From assembly GCA_903789505.1 (NCBI GenBank), contig CAIFEU010000103.1, positions 1 to 9,531 on the forward strand: DNA of 9,531 nucleotides. The letters run 5' to 3'. The position numbers and the translations under genes were made by a program. Shown here piece after piece: positions 1 to 5,936 of this stretch (the stretch's first letter is position 1; each line of letters begins with the position of its first letter). The notes beneath the pieces were generated by a model. That model worked only from the letters and a program-made list of their open reading frames with translations. It did no database searches and was not told the DNA's origin. This DNA is from an uncultured Coriobacteriales bacterium. GTDB taxonomy: Bacteria; Actinomycetota; Coriobacteriia; Coriobacteriales; UMGS124.

Positions 1-155
1 TCGCGCCCCGGCTCGACCCCCGCCGCCCGGTGCCGGCGCGCCGCCTCGAGCGCCTGCTCGCGCAGCTCCCCGGCGGGCATCGCCGCCCGCTCGGCCTCGA
101 CACGCCTGCGGGCGGCGTCGGCGATGCGCGCAAGGATCGTGGGGCTAGCGGGCAT
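1..155 (-). CDS. trpC: Indole-3-glycerol phosphate synthase, N-terminal fragment (runs off window)
   Basis: Only the first 51 codons are present; the gene continues past base 1. The visible residues begin MPASPTILARIADAARRRVE, the amphipathic N-terminal helix typical of TrpC (usual form: M-L-x-I-x-x-x-R-R-x-x-V). The enzyme closes CdRP to indole-3-glycerol phosphate, the step after TrpD plus TrpF. I chose the ATG at 155-153 because a strong Shine-Dalgarno (GGGGAGG, about 162-168) precedes it at normal spacing. Its reading frame overlaps the end of trpD by 11 bases, which suggests translational coupling. The catalytic lysines and the TIM-barrel core lie outside the window, so identity rests on the N-terminus and on operon order (trpE-G-D-C). 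I am fairly sure of the call. Confidence 0.82.
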   Translation of the reverse strand, partial: MPASPTILARIADAARRRVEAERAAMPAGELREQALEAARRHRAAGVEPGR

Positions 156-1221
156 CGGGGGCCTCCCCGCCCGCGGCGGCCCCGGCGGCGGGGGCCAGCC
201 CGGCGTTGCTCTGCTCGACGAAGGCGTCGAGCGTGCGCGCCGCCGCCCCGGAGTCGACCGCCCGCGCGGCGAGCTCCAGCCCCTGCGCGACGTCCTTCGC
301 CAGGTCCGCGGCGTACAGGCCGAACGCAGCGTTGAGCAGCGCCGCGTCGCGCCTGGGACCGCGCTGCTCCCCCGACAGAATCCCCCGCACGGTTGCGGCG
401 TTCTCGGCGGGCTCTCCGCCGGCGAGGTCTGCCTTGGCGCAGCGCGCGATGCCGAACTGCTCGGGCGTCACGACGCGGCTCGTCACCGCGCCGTCGCGCA
501 GCTCGCACACGAACGTCTCCCCCGTGGGCGACACCTCGTCCATCCCGTCGCGCGCGTACACCACCAGCCCGTGGCGCACGCCCAGGCTTTCGAGGACGTG
601 CGCGAGCGGCTCGGCGAGGTACTCGGCGTAGACGCCCAGGACGAAGCGTTCCGGGCGCGCCGGGTTGGTCAGCGGGCCCAGGATGTTGAACACGGTGCGG
701 ATGCCCAGCTCCTTGCGGATGGGGCCGACGTAGCGCATCGCGGCGTGGTAGCTCTGCGCGAACAGGAACGCGATCCCGCAGCCCGCGAGCTCGGCGCGCA
801 CCAGGTCGGGGTCCTGGCGCAGGTTCACGCCGAGCGCCTCGAGGCAGTCGGCCGTGCCGCACCGCGAGCTGGCTGCGCGGTTGCCGTGCTTGGTGACCTT
901 GGCGCCCGCGGCTGCGCAGATGATGGCTGCGGTGGTGGAGATGTTGAAGGTGTTGGCGCCGTCGCCGCCGGTGCCCACGATCTCGAGCGTGTCGACGCCC
1001 GGGTGCTCGACCGGCGTCGCCAGCTCGCGCATCGCCGCGGCGCAGCCGGCGATCTCGTCGGTGGTCTCGGCGCCGGCGGACTTGGTGGACAGCGCCGCCA
1101 GGAACGCCGCGTTCTGCGTGGGCGTCGTCTCCCCGCTCATGATCTCGTGCATCGTCCGGTACGCCTCGTCGTAGGTGAGGTCCTGCTTGTCGACGATCTT
1201 CTTGATTGCCTCGGCGATCAT
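145..1221 (-). CDS. trpD: Anthranilate phosphoribosyltransferase
   Basis: This 358-residue cytoplasmic enzyme transfers phosphoribose from PRPP to anthranilate, giving phosphoribosyl-anthranilate, the second committed step of tryptophan synthesis. Family motifs are intact: an N-terminal helical dimer domain, the PRPP loop GTGGDG (83-88), NIST (93-96), KHGNR (111-115), the substrate region around MRYVGPIRKELGIRTVFN (162-179) followed by ILGPLTNP, the metal-binding DGMDE (225-229) and KADLAGG (263-269). The usual serine-rich loop SSKSGSAD reads SSRCGTAD here, a conservative variant. The last 18 or so residues are an Ala/Gly-rich tail beyond the usual end. The ATG at 1221 is preceded by AAGGGA about 8 bases upstream. 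The gene stands alone, not fused to trpG as in E. coli. It is separated from trpG by 127 bases and overlaps trpC. Confidence 0.96.
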   Translation of the reverse strand: MIAEAIKKIVDKQDLTYDEAYRTMHEIMSGETTPTQNAAFLAALSTKSAGAETTDEIAGCAAAMRELATPVEHPGVDTLEIVGTGGDGANTFNISTTAAIICAAAGAKVTKHGNRAASSRCGTADCLEALGVNLRQDPDLVRAELAGCGIAFLFAQSYHAAMRYVGPIRKELGIRTVFNILGPLTNPARPERFVLGVYAEYLAEPLAHVLESLGVRHGLVVYARDGMDEVSPTGETFVCELRDGAVTSRVVTPEQFGIARCAKADLAGGEPAENAATVRGILSGEQRGPRRDAALLNAAFGLYAADLAKDVAQGLELAARAVDSGAAARTLDAFVEQSNAGLAPAAGAAAGGEAPDAR

Positions 1222-1270
1222 CCTTCTCGTCCCTTCGTCGGTCGGTTCCCTGATAGGTGTGCGTCAAATC

Positions 1271-1293
1271 CCCGGCGCGCGCCGCCCGCCGGG
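1271..1293 (-). other. GC-rich hairpin in the trpG-trpD spacer
   Basis: Perfect 7-bp arms CCCGGCG/CGCCGGG enclose a 9-base loop within the 127-bp gap between trpG and trpD. On the transcribed (minus) strand the stem is followed by GGATTTGAC, so only three T residues follow. It could slow polymerase, stabilise the mRNA end or be a weak attenuator. The sequence shows the fold; the role is inference. Confidence 0.35.
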
Positions 1294-1348
1294 CGTCCAC
1301 GCGCCGCTCGCCCGCCATGCCCGCCGCGCTCACGCGCGCGGGGTCGCC

Positions 1349-1954
1349 TCACCGGCGCCATCGCCGCGCCAGCTCGACGAAGTTGCGCGCGATCTGGGCG
1401 CCGTCGGGCGTCAGGATCGACTCGGGGTGGAACTGCAGCCCGAACGTGGGGTGCTCCACGTGCTGCACCGCCATCACCTCGCCGTCGGGCTCGCTGGTCG
1501 CCACCACGTGCAGGCACGCGGGCAGCGTCGATGCGTCGGCGACCAGCGAGTGGTAACGCGCCGCCGTGATCACCAGGCCGGAGTCGCTCGGCTCGCCCAT
1601 CCACGAGAACAGCGGGCACGACGGGTCGACGCGCACGGTCGACGCCTTGCCGTGCATCACCTGGCCTGCCCTGACGACCCTGCCCCCGAGCGCCTCGCAG
1701 ATCGCCTGGTGCCCCAGGCACACGCCGAGGATCGGGACGCTGCCCGACAGCTCGGTGACGACCCGCTCGCAGATGCCGGCGTCGGCGGGGCGCCCGGGCC
1801 CCGGGGAGAGCACGATGGCCTGCGGGCCCATCGCCGCGAGCTCGTCCACGCTCAGGGCGTCGTTGCGCACCACGCGCACGTCGGGCTCGAGCGAGCCCAG
1901 GAGCTGGTAGAGGTTGTAGGAGAAGCTGTCGTAGTTGTCGACCAGCACGATCAT
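1349..1954 (-). CDS. trpG: Anthranilate synthase glutamine amidotransferase subunit
   Basis: This is a 201-residue class I glutamine amidotransferase that releases ammonia from glutamine and passes it to TrpE. It starts MIVLVDNYDSFSYNLYQ, the signature TrpG/PabA N-terminus. Other motifs are LSPGPGRP (49-56, oxyanion region), the nucleophile Cys79 in GVCLGHQ (77-83), and the His176/Glu178 pair in FHPES (175-179) that completes the triad. The ATG at 1954-1952 overlaps the trpE stop as ATGA, and GGAAGGGGG sits about 9 bases upstream, so the longer in-frame extension to 2077 (Arg-rich, inside trpE) is not used. The 1:1 coupling with trpE fits the TrpE-TrpG complex. Some organisms share one such subunit with folate synthesis (PabA). 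The position next to trpE makes TrpG the right name here. Confidence 0.96.
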   Translation of the reverse strand: MIVLVDNYDSFSYNLYQLLGSLEPDVRVVRNDALSVDELAAMGPQAIVLSPGPGRPADAGICERVVTELSGSVPILGVCLGHQAICEALGGRVVRAGQVMHGKASTVRVDPSCPLFSWMGEPSDSGLVITAARYHSLVADASTLPACLHVVATSEPDGEVMAVQHVEHPTFGLQFHPESILTPDGAQIARNFVELARRWRR

Positions 1955-3522
1955 CGGTCGATGCCCCCTTCCGCGGTGAGCAGCGCCTCGACCACCGGGC
2001 GCGCCTTGTTCTGGCATTCGGCGAACTCGCGGGAGGGGTCGCTGTCGGCGACGATGCCCGCCCCGGACTGCACGCACACGCGCTCGCCCTTCTTGTAGGC
2101 CAGGCGGATCCCGATGCAGGTGTCCATGTTCCCAGCGAAGTCCAGGTAGCCAATCGCCCCGCCGTAGATCCCGCGCTTGCTGCCCTCGAGGTCGCCGATG
2201 ATCTGGCAGGCACGGATCTTGGGCGCGCCCGACAGCGTCCCCGCGGGCAGGATTGAGTCGATCGCGTCGACGGCGTCGTAGCGCGGGTCAATCCGCGCGC
2301 TCACCGTCGACCCGATGTGCATGACGTGGGAGAAGCGCAGCACCTGGTGGAGCCGCTCAACCCGCACGCTGCCGACCTGCGCGATGCGGCCCAGGTCGTT
2401 GCGGCCCAGGTCGACCAGCATGTTGTGCTCCGCGAGCTCCTTGGCGTCGCGCAGCAGCTCGCGCTCGAGCGCCTCGTCCTGCTCGGGGGTGGCCCCGCGC
2501 GGGCGCGTCCCCGCCAGCGGGTAGGTCAGCAGTCTGCCGTCCTCCAGGCGCGCCAGCGTCTCGGGGCTCGCCCCGGCCACCTCGACGTCGTCGCTCGTGA
2601 AGTAGAACATGTAGGGCGAGGGGTTCGCGCAGCGCAGCAGGCGGTAGGCGTCGAACAGGCTGCCGTCGGCCGGGGCCTCGATCGGGTTGGAGAGCACCAC
2701 CTGGAAGACGTCCCCGGCGAGGATGTGCTCCTTGGCCGCCTCGACCATCTCGCCGTAGCGCTCCCTCGAGAAGCGCGGCGCGAGCTCGCCGCGCAGCCGC
2801 AGCGGCTCGAAGCTCATCGGCGCGTTCGCCAGGCCGCGCACGACGCGCTCCATGCGGTCGAGGCGCTCCTCGGCGCGCCGATACGCCTCGGCGAGCGCCG
2901 CCTCGCCAGCCTGCGGGTCGGCGTCGGCGCCGGCGGGCGCGGGCGCGTTGACCGGCACGCCGGCAATCAGCTGCACGCGGTGACGGTAGGAGTCGAAGAC
3001 CACGACCTGGTCGAACAGCATCAGGTCGAGGTCGGGGAAGTCGGCGTGCCCCAGGTCGTCGCGGCACAGGGTGGGCTCGGCGTACTTGAGGTAGTCGTAG
3101 GAGAAGAACCCCACGAGCCCACCGGAGAACGGCGGGAGCCCCTCGACGCGCGGCGACCGGTGCGCGGCAATCAGCTCGCGCAGGTAGGGGCCGGGATGGT
3201 CGACGTGGCGGGTCCGGACCGTCGGCGCCGCGGGGTCGCCCGGCTCCACGCCGGTGCGCACGCGCAGCTCGCCGTCCAGGCAGGTCACCTCGAGCGTCGG
3301 GTCGAACCCCAGGAACGAGTAGCGGCCCGAGCGCTGGTCGGGCTCGGCACTCTCGAGCAGGAACACGTGGTGCGACGCCCCGCGCAGCCGGCGGGTGACC
3401 TCGATCGTGGTGAGGTCGTCGGCCATAAGCTCGCGCATCACGGGCACGCGCCGGCAGTCGGCGTTCTCCCGCGCGAGCTCCGCCACGCCCTGCAGCGTGG
3501 GGTAGGTCTGGTGCAGCTGCAT
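1951..3522 (-). CDS. trpE: Anthranilate synthase component I
   Basis: This 523-residue enzyme converts chorismate and ammonia (or glutamine through TrpG) to anthranilate and pyruvate, the first committed step of tryptophan synthesis. The N-terminal domain carries the allosteric motif LLESAE (55-60), where tryptophan binds in family members, so feedback inhibition is likely. The C-terminal chorismate-binding domain shows DVFQVVLS (271-278), ANPSPYMFYF (299-308), GTRPRG (338-343), DLGRNDLGR (371-379), SHVMHIGSTV (398-407), the catalytic-region GTLSGAPKIRA (428-438) and a C-terminal GAGIVADSDP (487-496). I chose the ATG at 3522-3520 because GGGGAGGAGA lies 5-8 bases upstream and the protein then has the family's normal length. 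An in-frame extension to 3723 would translate the T-box leader and is rejected. It is first in the operon. Confidence 0.97.
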   Translation of the reverse strand: MQLHQTYPTLQGVAELARENADCRRVPVMRELMADDLTTIEVTRRLRGASHHVFLLESAEPDQRSGRYSFLGFDPTLEVTCLDGELRVRTGVEPGDPAAPTVRTRHVDHPGPYLRELIAAHRSPRVEGLPPFSGGLVGFFSYDYLKYAEPTLCRDDLGHADFPDLDLMLFDQVVVFDSYRHRVQLIAGVPVNAPAPAGADADPQAGEAALAEAYRRAEERLDRMERVVRGLANAPMSFEPLRLRGELAPRFSRERYGEMVEAAKEHILAGDVFQVVLSNPIEAPADGSLFDAYRLLRCANPSPYMFYFTSDDVEVAGASPETLARLEDGRLLTYPLAGTRPRGATPEQDEALERELLRDAKELAEHNMLVDLGRNDLGRIAQVGSVRVERLHQVLRFSHVMHIGSTVSARIDPRYDAVDAIDSILPAGTLSGAPKIRACQIIGDLEGSKRGIYGGAIGYLDFAGNMDTCIGIRLAYKKGERVCVQSGAGIVADSDPSREFAECQNKARPVVEALLTAEGGIDR

Positions 3523-3552
3523 GTCTCTCCTCCCCTCGTCCGTGCCGGGGGA

Positions 3553-3587
3553 GGTCGCGCGGCGCGCCGGCTGCCGCCATCGCGACC
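3553..3587 (-). other. Hairpin between the T-box terminator and trpE
   Basis: Perfect 7-bp arms (GGTCGCG/CGCGACC) lie between the leader terminator and the trpE ribosome-binding site, which begins about 15 bases further downstream on the transcript. The hairpin does not cover the Shine-Dalgarno. It would be present only in read-through transcripts. Its function is unknown, and chance pairing is possible at this GC content. Confidence 0.3.
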
Positions 3588-3596
3588 GGAGCACAC

Positions 3597-3893
3597 ACAA
3601 AACGACCCGCCCCCAGCTCTTCCAGAAAGCCAAGGACGGGTCGTGCAGCTTCATCTGCGGACTCGCGGTGCCACCTTGATTCGCGGATGCCAGACATCCG
3701 CGCGCTTTGCGAGACGCCATCACGTCTCTGACAACTGACGTATGCCTGCACGTCGCAGCCTACTTGCCGCCCCGCCGGCTCGGCGAGGCCCGTTCGGTGC
3801 GCCCTCTGCGGCCCAATCGACGTCCCGCATCTCCGCCCGGATCTCACCGCCCCGGACTCTCTGTGCGCGCGTGTGACGACTACCTTCCGCATC
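3597..3893 (-). promoter_or_regulatory. T-box riboswitch leader, tryptophan-specific
   Basis: This leader RNA senses uncharged tRNA-Trp and decides whether transcription continues into trpE. Read on the minus strand, Stem I has a closing helix TGCGG/CCGCA (3892-3888 and 3811-3807), a loop-E-like 5' side (GGTAGT), and a 3' side GAT-TGG-G that places the specifier triplet TGG at 3815-3813. An AGAGAG bulge and a distal hairpin closed by CCGG/CCGG (3855-3837) follow. Stem III is CGCGGATG/CATCCGCG (3702-3695 and 3689-3682). The T-box sequence AAGGTGGCACCGCG is at 3677-3664. Its AAGG and GCG pair with CGTCCTT (3638-3632) to form the antiterminator. The acceptor bulge reads TGGC, whose C would pair with a G discriminator base, the usual one for bacterial tRNA-Trp. 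Codon, bulge and downstream genes therefore agree. Stem II/IIA details were not resolved. Confidence 0.95.
3599..3644 (-). terminator. Leader-controlled intrinsic terminator of the trp operon
   Basis: The arms ACGACCCG (3644-3637) and CGGGTCGT (3609-3602) form a perfect 8-bp stem. It extends inward through wobble pairs and an inner GCTTT/AGAGC helix, and is followed by TTTT then GTGTGTG. Its 5' side contains bases 3638-3632, which are also the 3' side of the T-box antiterminator, so the two folds exclude each other. It should stop transcription before trpE when tRNA-Trp is charged. Confidence 0.9.
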
Positions 3894-3925
3894 ATAGGTT
3901 TGGTAGCGCTATTCGGTTGGGTTGC

Positions 3926-3955
3926 ACTCTAGCCCCGCGCCGTGACGCGCGTCAA
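3926..3955 (-). promoter_or_regulatory. Sigma70-type promoter of the trp operon
   Basis: TTGACG (3955-3950) and TAGAGT (3931-3926) are separated by 18 bases, facing trpE. Transcription would start near 3919, about 25 bases before the base of T-box Stem I, which is the expected arrangement. No operator-like palindrome overlaps it, consistent with control by the leader rather than by a repressor. Confidence 0.75.
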
Positions 3956-4018
3956 GCGAGAACGGAAAACCTGAAAGAACGGACGCGCGGTGGGCGACGG
4001 CGGGGCAGAGGCTCGCGA

Positions 4019-4065
4019 CCGGGGGCGCGCACGGCAGACAGCGGAGGACGACCCGGGGGCGCGCA
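4019..4065. repeat. 13-bp direct repeat pair
   Basis: CCGGGGGCGCGCA occurs at 4019-4031 and again at 4053-4065, 34 bases apart start to start, in the short spacer between the fusion gene and the trp promoter. Both copies are exact. There is no sign of a role, and it may simply be GC-rich drift. Confidence 0.5.
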
Positions 4066-4070
4066 GGTCC

Positions 4071-4090
4071 GCGGCGGGCGGGACCGCCGC
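4071..4090 (-). terminator. Possible terminator after the NTPase-TetR gene
   Basis: GCGGCG/CGCCGC (6-bp arms, 8-base loop) starts 4 bases after the stop codon of the fusion gene. There is no T-run, so it is at best a weak or factor-assisted terminator. It is the only candidate between this gene and the trp promoter. Confidence 0.3.
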
Positions 4091-4093
4091 TCC

Positions 4094-5431
4094 CTACTCC
4101 CCCGACGCCTCGGGCGCGCCGGCCCCCGAAGCCCCCGTGACGTCCCGGTACATCGAATGTCTCATGGCCCACAGCAGCACCTCGGCGTTGCAGCGGCCGT
4201 ACAGGTCGTCAAGCACCGCCGCGAGCGTCATGTCGGCGACGTCACCGCTGGTCATCGCGTCGGGGATGGCGTCCCTGTCGATGCCCTCGTCCCGGTCGAA
4301 GACGTAGGCCAGGCCGCGCTGGATGTGGCGCATCCAGTGCGTCTCGCGCTCCCGCGCCGCCACGAGCTCCGCCGGCGGGATCGCGTCGCTGTCGCGCAGC
4401 CAGCTGGCGCGGAAGTCGTCGAGCACGCCCCTGAGCGCGTCGCGCATGCGCATGGCGTACGAGACGTAGTCCTCCTGGGGGTTCGCCTCGCAGAACTCCG
4501 GGCGCAGGGTGCGCTCGAAGTAGCGCTCGATCACCGCCACGGTCAGGTCGCTCTTGGTCGCGAAGTGCCGGTACACCGTCCCGACCGCCACGCCGCACGC
4601 GTCGGCGACCGAGCGTATCGTGAGCGCGGCGATGCCGTGGTCGCTGGCGATGTCGTAGCCCGCGGAGATGAGCGCCTCCCTGCCCACGCACCCGTGCAGC
4701 GTCCTCGCCCTGGACTGCCAGGTGCGGGTGTCCTCGCCGTCGGTCATCAGCGACGTGATGGCCAGGCGCGGGGCGTCGCCGGGCTCGATCACGTGCGCCG
4801 GGCCCCAAGCGGACTCGAGCATCCGGCGCACGTCGATGACCAGGTAGTCGCGCACGACGACCACAGCGTGGGGGAAGCGCGTCGTGGGCCCGCAGGCGAG
4901 CAGGGTCAGGGCGTCGCGCAGTCCCTCGCCCCTCGAGATCTCCATCCGCCCGAGCTCGTCGACCACGAGCAGGCCGGGCCTGGCAGGCGCGCCGTCCGAG
5001 GCGGCCCCCGTGCCCGCATCCTCCGGCGCCACCGCCTCGCCCGCGCCGCTCTTCGAGGCGCGCGCCTCCCGCAGGGCCGCCCTCTGCTCGTCGGTGAGCC
5101 TTCTGAGGTGGGCGTTCACCCGGGCGATGGCGTCGTCGGAGACCTTCCATCTCAGCTCCGCGGGGTTGGCGGAGATGAGCATCTCGCGAAGCTCGGCGGG
5201 GGTCTGCGGCGGGTCGGAGCGGCGCGAGAACTCGATGCGCTCGCCGCCGGGCAGCAGGACGTTGTCGATGCCGACCTTGTCGTATACCACCTGGTCGGGG
5301 TCGATCAGGTTCCACACCCCCGGCGCGAGGACGCCCGCAACGGGGACGCCGCGCTCGGTCAGGTCGTCGACGAGCGCCTGGAGCCAGCGCGTCTTGCCGG
5401 TCTGGATGTCTCCGGTGAGGATGAACAGCAC
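4094..5431 (-). CDS. THEP1-like P-loop NTPase fused to a TetR-family transcriptional regulator
   Basis: This single 445-residue frame holds two proteins that normally stand alone. Residues 1 to about 225 resemble the THEP1/NTPase_1 nucleoside-triphosphatase family. They show Walker A GDIQTGKT (7-14), a strand VAGVLAPGVW (31-40), an Ala/Gly/Glu-rich insertion (about 120-152), Walker B LLVVDELGRME (154-164, Asp158/Glu159), and VVVRDYLVIDVRRML (191-205) near the end. Residues about 248-295 are a TetR DNA-binding domain (GREALISAGYDIASDHGIAALTIRSV..., with recognition helix VGTVYRHFATKSDL at 283-296), followed by a helical ligand/dimer domain to 430. The start is GTG at 5431, with AGGAGG about 10 bases upstream. 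An internal ATG (residue 229) lacks a ribosome-binding site, so a separate TetR product is unlikely. It may be a transcription factor whose DNA binding depends on nucleotide binding or hydrolysis; that is inference. It is transcribed divergently from the reductase and sirtuin genes, which are possible targets. Confidence 0.85.
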   Translation of the reverse strand: MLFILTGDIQTGKTRWLQALVDDLTERGVPVAGVLAPGVWNLIDPDQVVYDKVGIDNVLLPGGERIEFSRRSDPPQTPAELREMLISANPAELRWKVSDDAIARVNAHLRRLTDEQRAALREARASKSGAGEAVAPEDAGTGAASDGAPARPGLLVVDELGRMEISRGEGLRDALTLLACGPTTRFPHAVVVVRDYLVIDVRRMLESAWGPAHVIEPGDAPRLAITSLMTDGEDTRTWQSRARTLHGCVGREALISAGYDIASDHGIAALTIRSVADACGVAVGTVYRHFATKSDLTVAVIERYFERTLRPEFCEANPQEDYVSYAMRMRDALRGVLDDFRASWLRDSDAIPPAELVAARERETHWMRHIQRGLAYVFDRDEGIDRDAIPDAMTSGDVADMTLAAVLDDLYGRCNAEVLLWAMRHSMYRDVTGASGAGAPEASGE

Positions 5432-5599
5432 GGGTCGGTCGCCTCCTGTGAACGCGTCGGGTGGGCCGGGCGGCGGGGCGTCGTCCGACCACGCCGCCCG
5501 GCGCTGGTCCGCTCACATTATGGGGCACCGGCGCGCCGCCGCGGCCCGGCGGGGCGCTTGCCCACCAGGCGGCCAAAGCTGACCGGGGGACGGGCACCG

Positions 5600-5659
5600 G
5601 CGGGCGCCAGGAGCCTTCTTGCCGCCAGTCCAGACTCCCGCACGGACGCCGGCGCCCGC
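5600..5659 (-). repeat. 9-bp inverted repeat in the leader of the fusion gene
   Basis: GCGGGCGCC (5600-5608) and GGCGCCCGC (5651-5659) are perfect inverted copies 42 bases apart, with a smaller GGAG/CTCC pair nested inside (5610-5613, 5635-5638). In the minus-strand transcript this would make a large bulged stem-loop about 170 bases before the GTG start. It matches no RNA family that I can name. It may be a structured leader or chance in GC-rich DNA. Confidence 0.4.
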
Positions 5660-5749
5660 GCGCCCCGGCTGCACGCCGTCACGACGTTGCCGAGCAGGAC
5701 ACGGCGGGAATGCGGACGACGCTGACGGGGGCGAGGCGCTTCCGAGAAC

Positions 5750-5870
5750 CGATTATGAAGACGAATTCACATCTTCTTGCATGCGTTATCCCATTTCACG
5801 TCCATTGGTTACCGATAGGTACTTACAGTACTTTATTGTGCCTTCTTCTAATTCAATACCAATGCGGCGA
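5750..5870. promoter_or_regulatory. AT-rich promoter/operator island
   Basis: Base composition changes sharply here compared with the flanks. On the plus strand, TTACAG (5823-5828) and TCTAAT (5847-5852), 18 bases apart, are the best promoter for the reductase. Overlapping short palindromes are present: TACC-GATA-GGTA (5810-5821) and GTACT-TAC-AGTAC (5819-5831). A wider perfect inverted pair, CATTGGT (5803-5809) and ACCAATG (5858-5864), flanks the putative promoter. Such symmetric elements are what a dimeric TetR-type regulator would bind, and the divergent fusion protein is the obvious candidate. The promoter and operator calls are inference from pattern. Confidence 0.5.
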
Positions 5871-5936
5871 AGATGGTTGCGTCAACGGAAGCGAAGCGGG
5901 ACGCACGGGAGCGCCCCGGACGGAAGGAGACCAACC

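Larger units (their letters stand above)
5432..5936. other. 505-bp divergent intergenic region
   Basis: This is the only long non-coding stretch in the window. It has two parts. From 5432 to about 5745 it is very GC-rich and would be the 5' leader of the NTPase-TetR transcript, including the inverted repeat at 5600-5659. From about 5750 to 5870 it is AT-rich, with palindromes. The last 14 bases before the reductase hold its ribosome-binding site (GAAGGAGA, 5923-5930). I recognise no known riboswitch or RNA gene in it. Confidence 0.7.

Noticed and set aside
1239..1267. TTGACG hexamer before trpD as an internal promoter
   Set aside because: No acceptable -10 element lies 16-18 bases downstream on the minus strand.
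124..1569. 481-codon plus-strand frame opposite trpD
   Set aside because: It is a GC-rich antisense shadow with Arg/Ala-rich low-complexity translation and no recognisable domain; trpD on the other strand is unmistakable. The same applies to the plus-strand frames 2317-3738 and 3707-5725 and to the minus-strand frame 5853-7640.
3544..3654. Leader-peptide-like frame (MKLHDPSLAFWKSW...) with two close Trp codons, suggesting classical trp attenuation
   Set aside because: The Trp codons fall inside the terminator hairpin, there is no ribosome-binding site before the ATG, and the T-box fully explains the control. The frame runs into trpE without a stop.
3523..3723. N-terminal extension of TrpE to base 3723 (67 extra residues)
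   Set aside because: The extension would translate T-box Stem III, the T-box sequence and the terminator. The ATG at 3522 has a strong ribosome-binding site and gives the normal TrpE length.
4745..4747. Internal ATG giving a separate 217-residue TetR protein
   Set aside because: No Shine-Dalgarno precedes it, and the frame is continuous with the NTPase domain, so a fusion is the simpler reading. Dual translation is not excluded.
5550..5700. ZTP-riboswitch-like fragments (GTCGTGACGGCG and CCGCCTGGTGGGCA) on the minus strand
   Set aside because: The GACCC-type partner strand needed for the first helix and the compact spacing are missing, and the gene downstream is not a purine or folate gene. 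Probably chance in GC-rich DNA.
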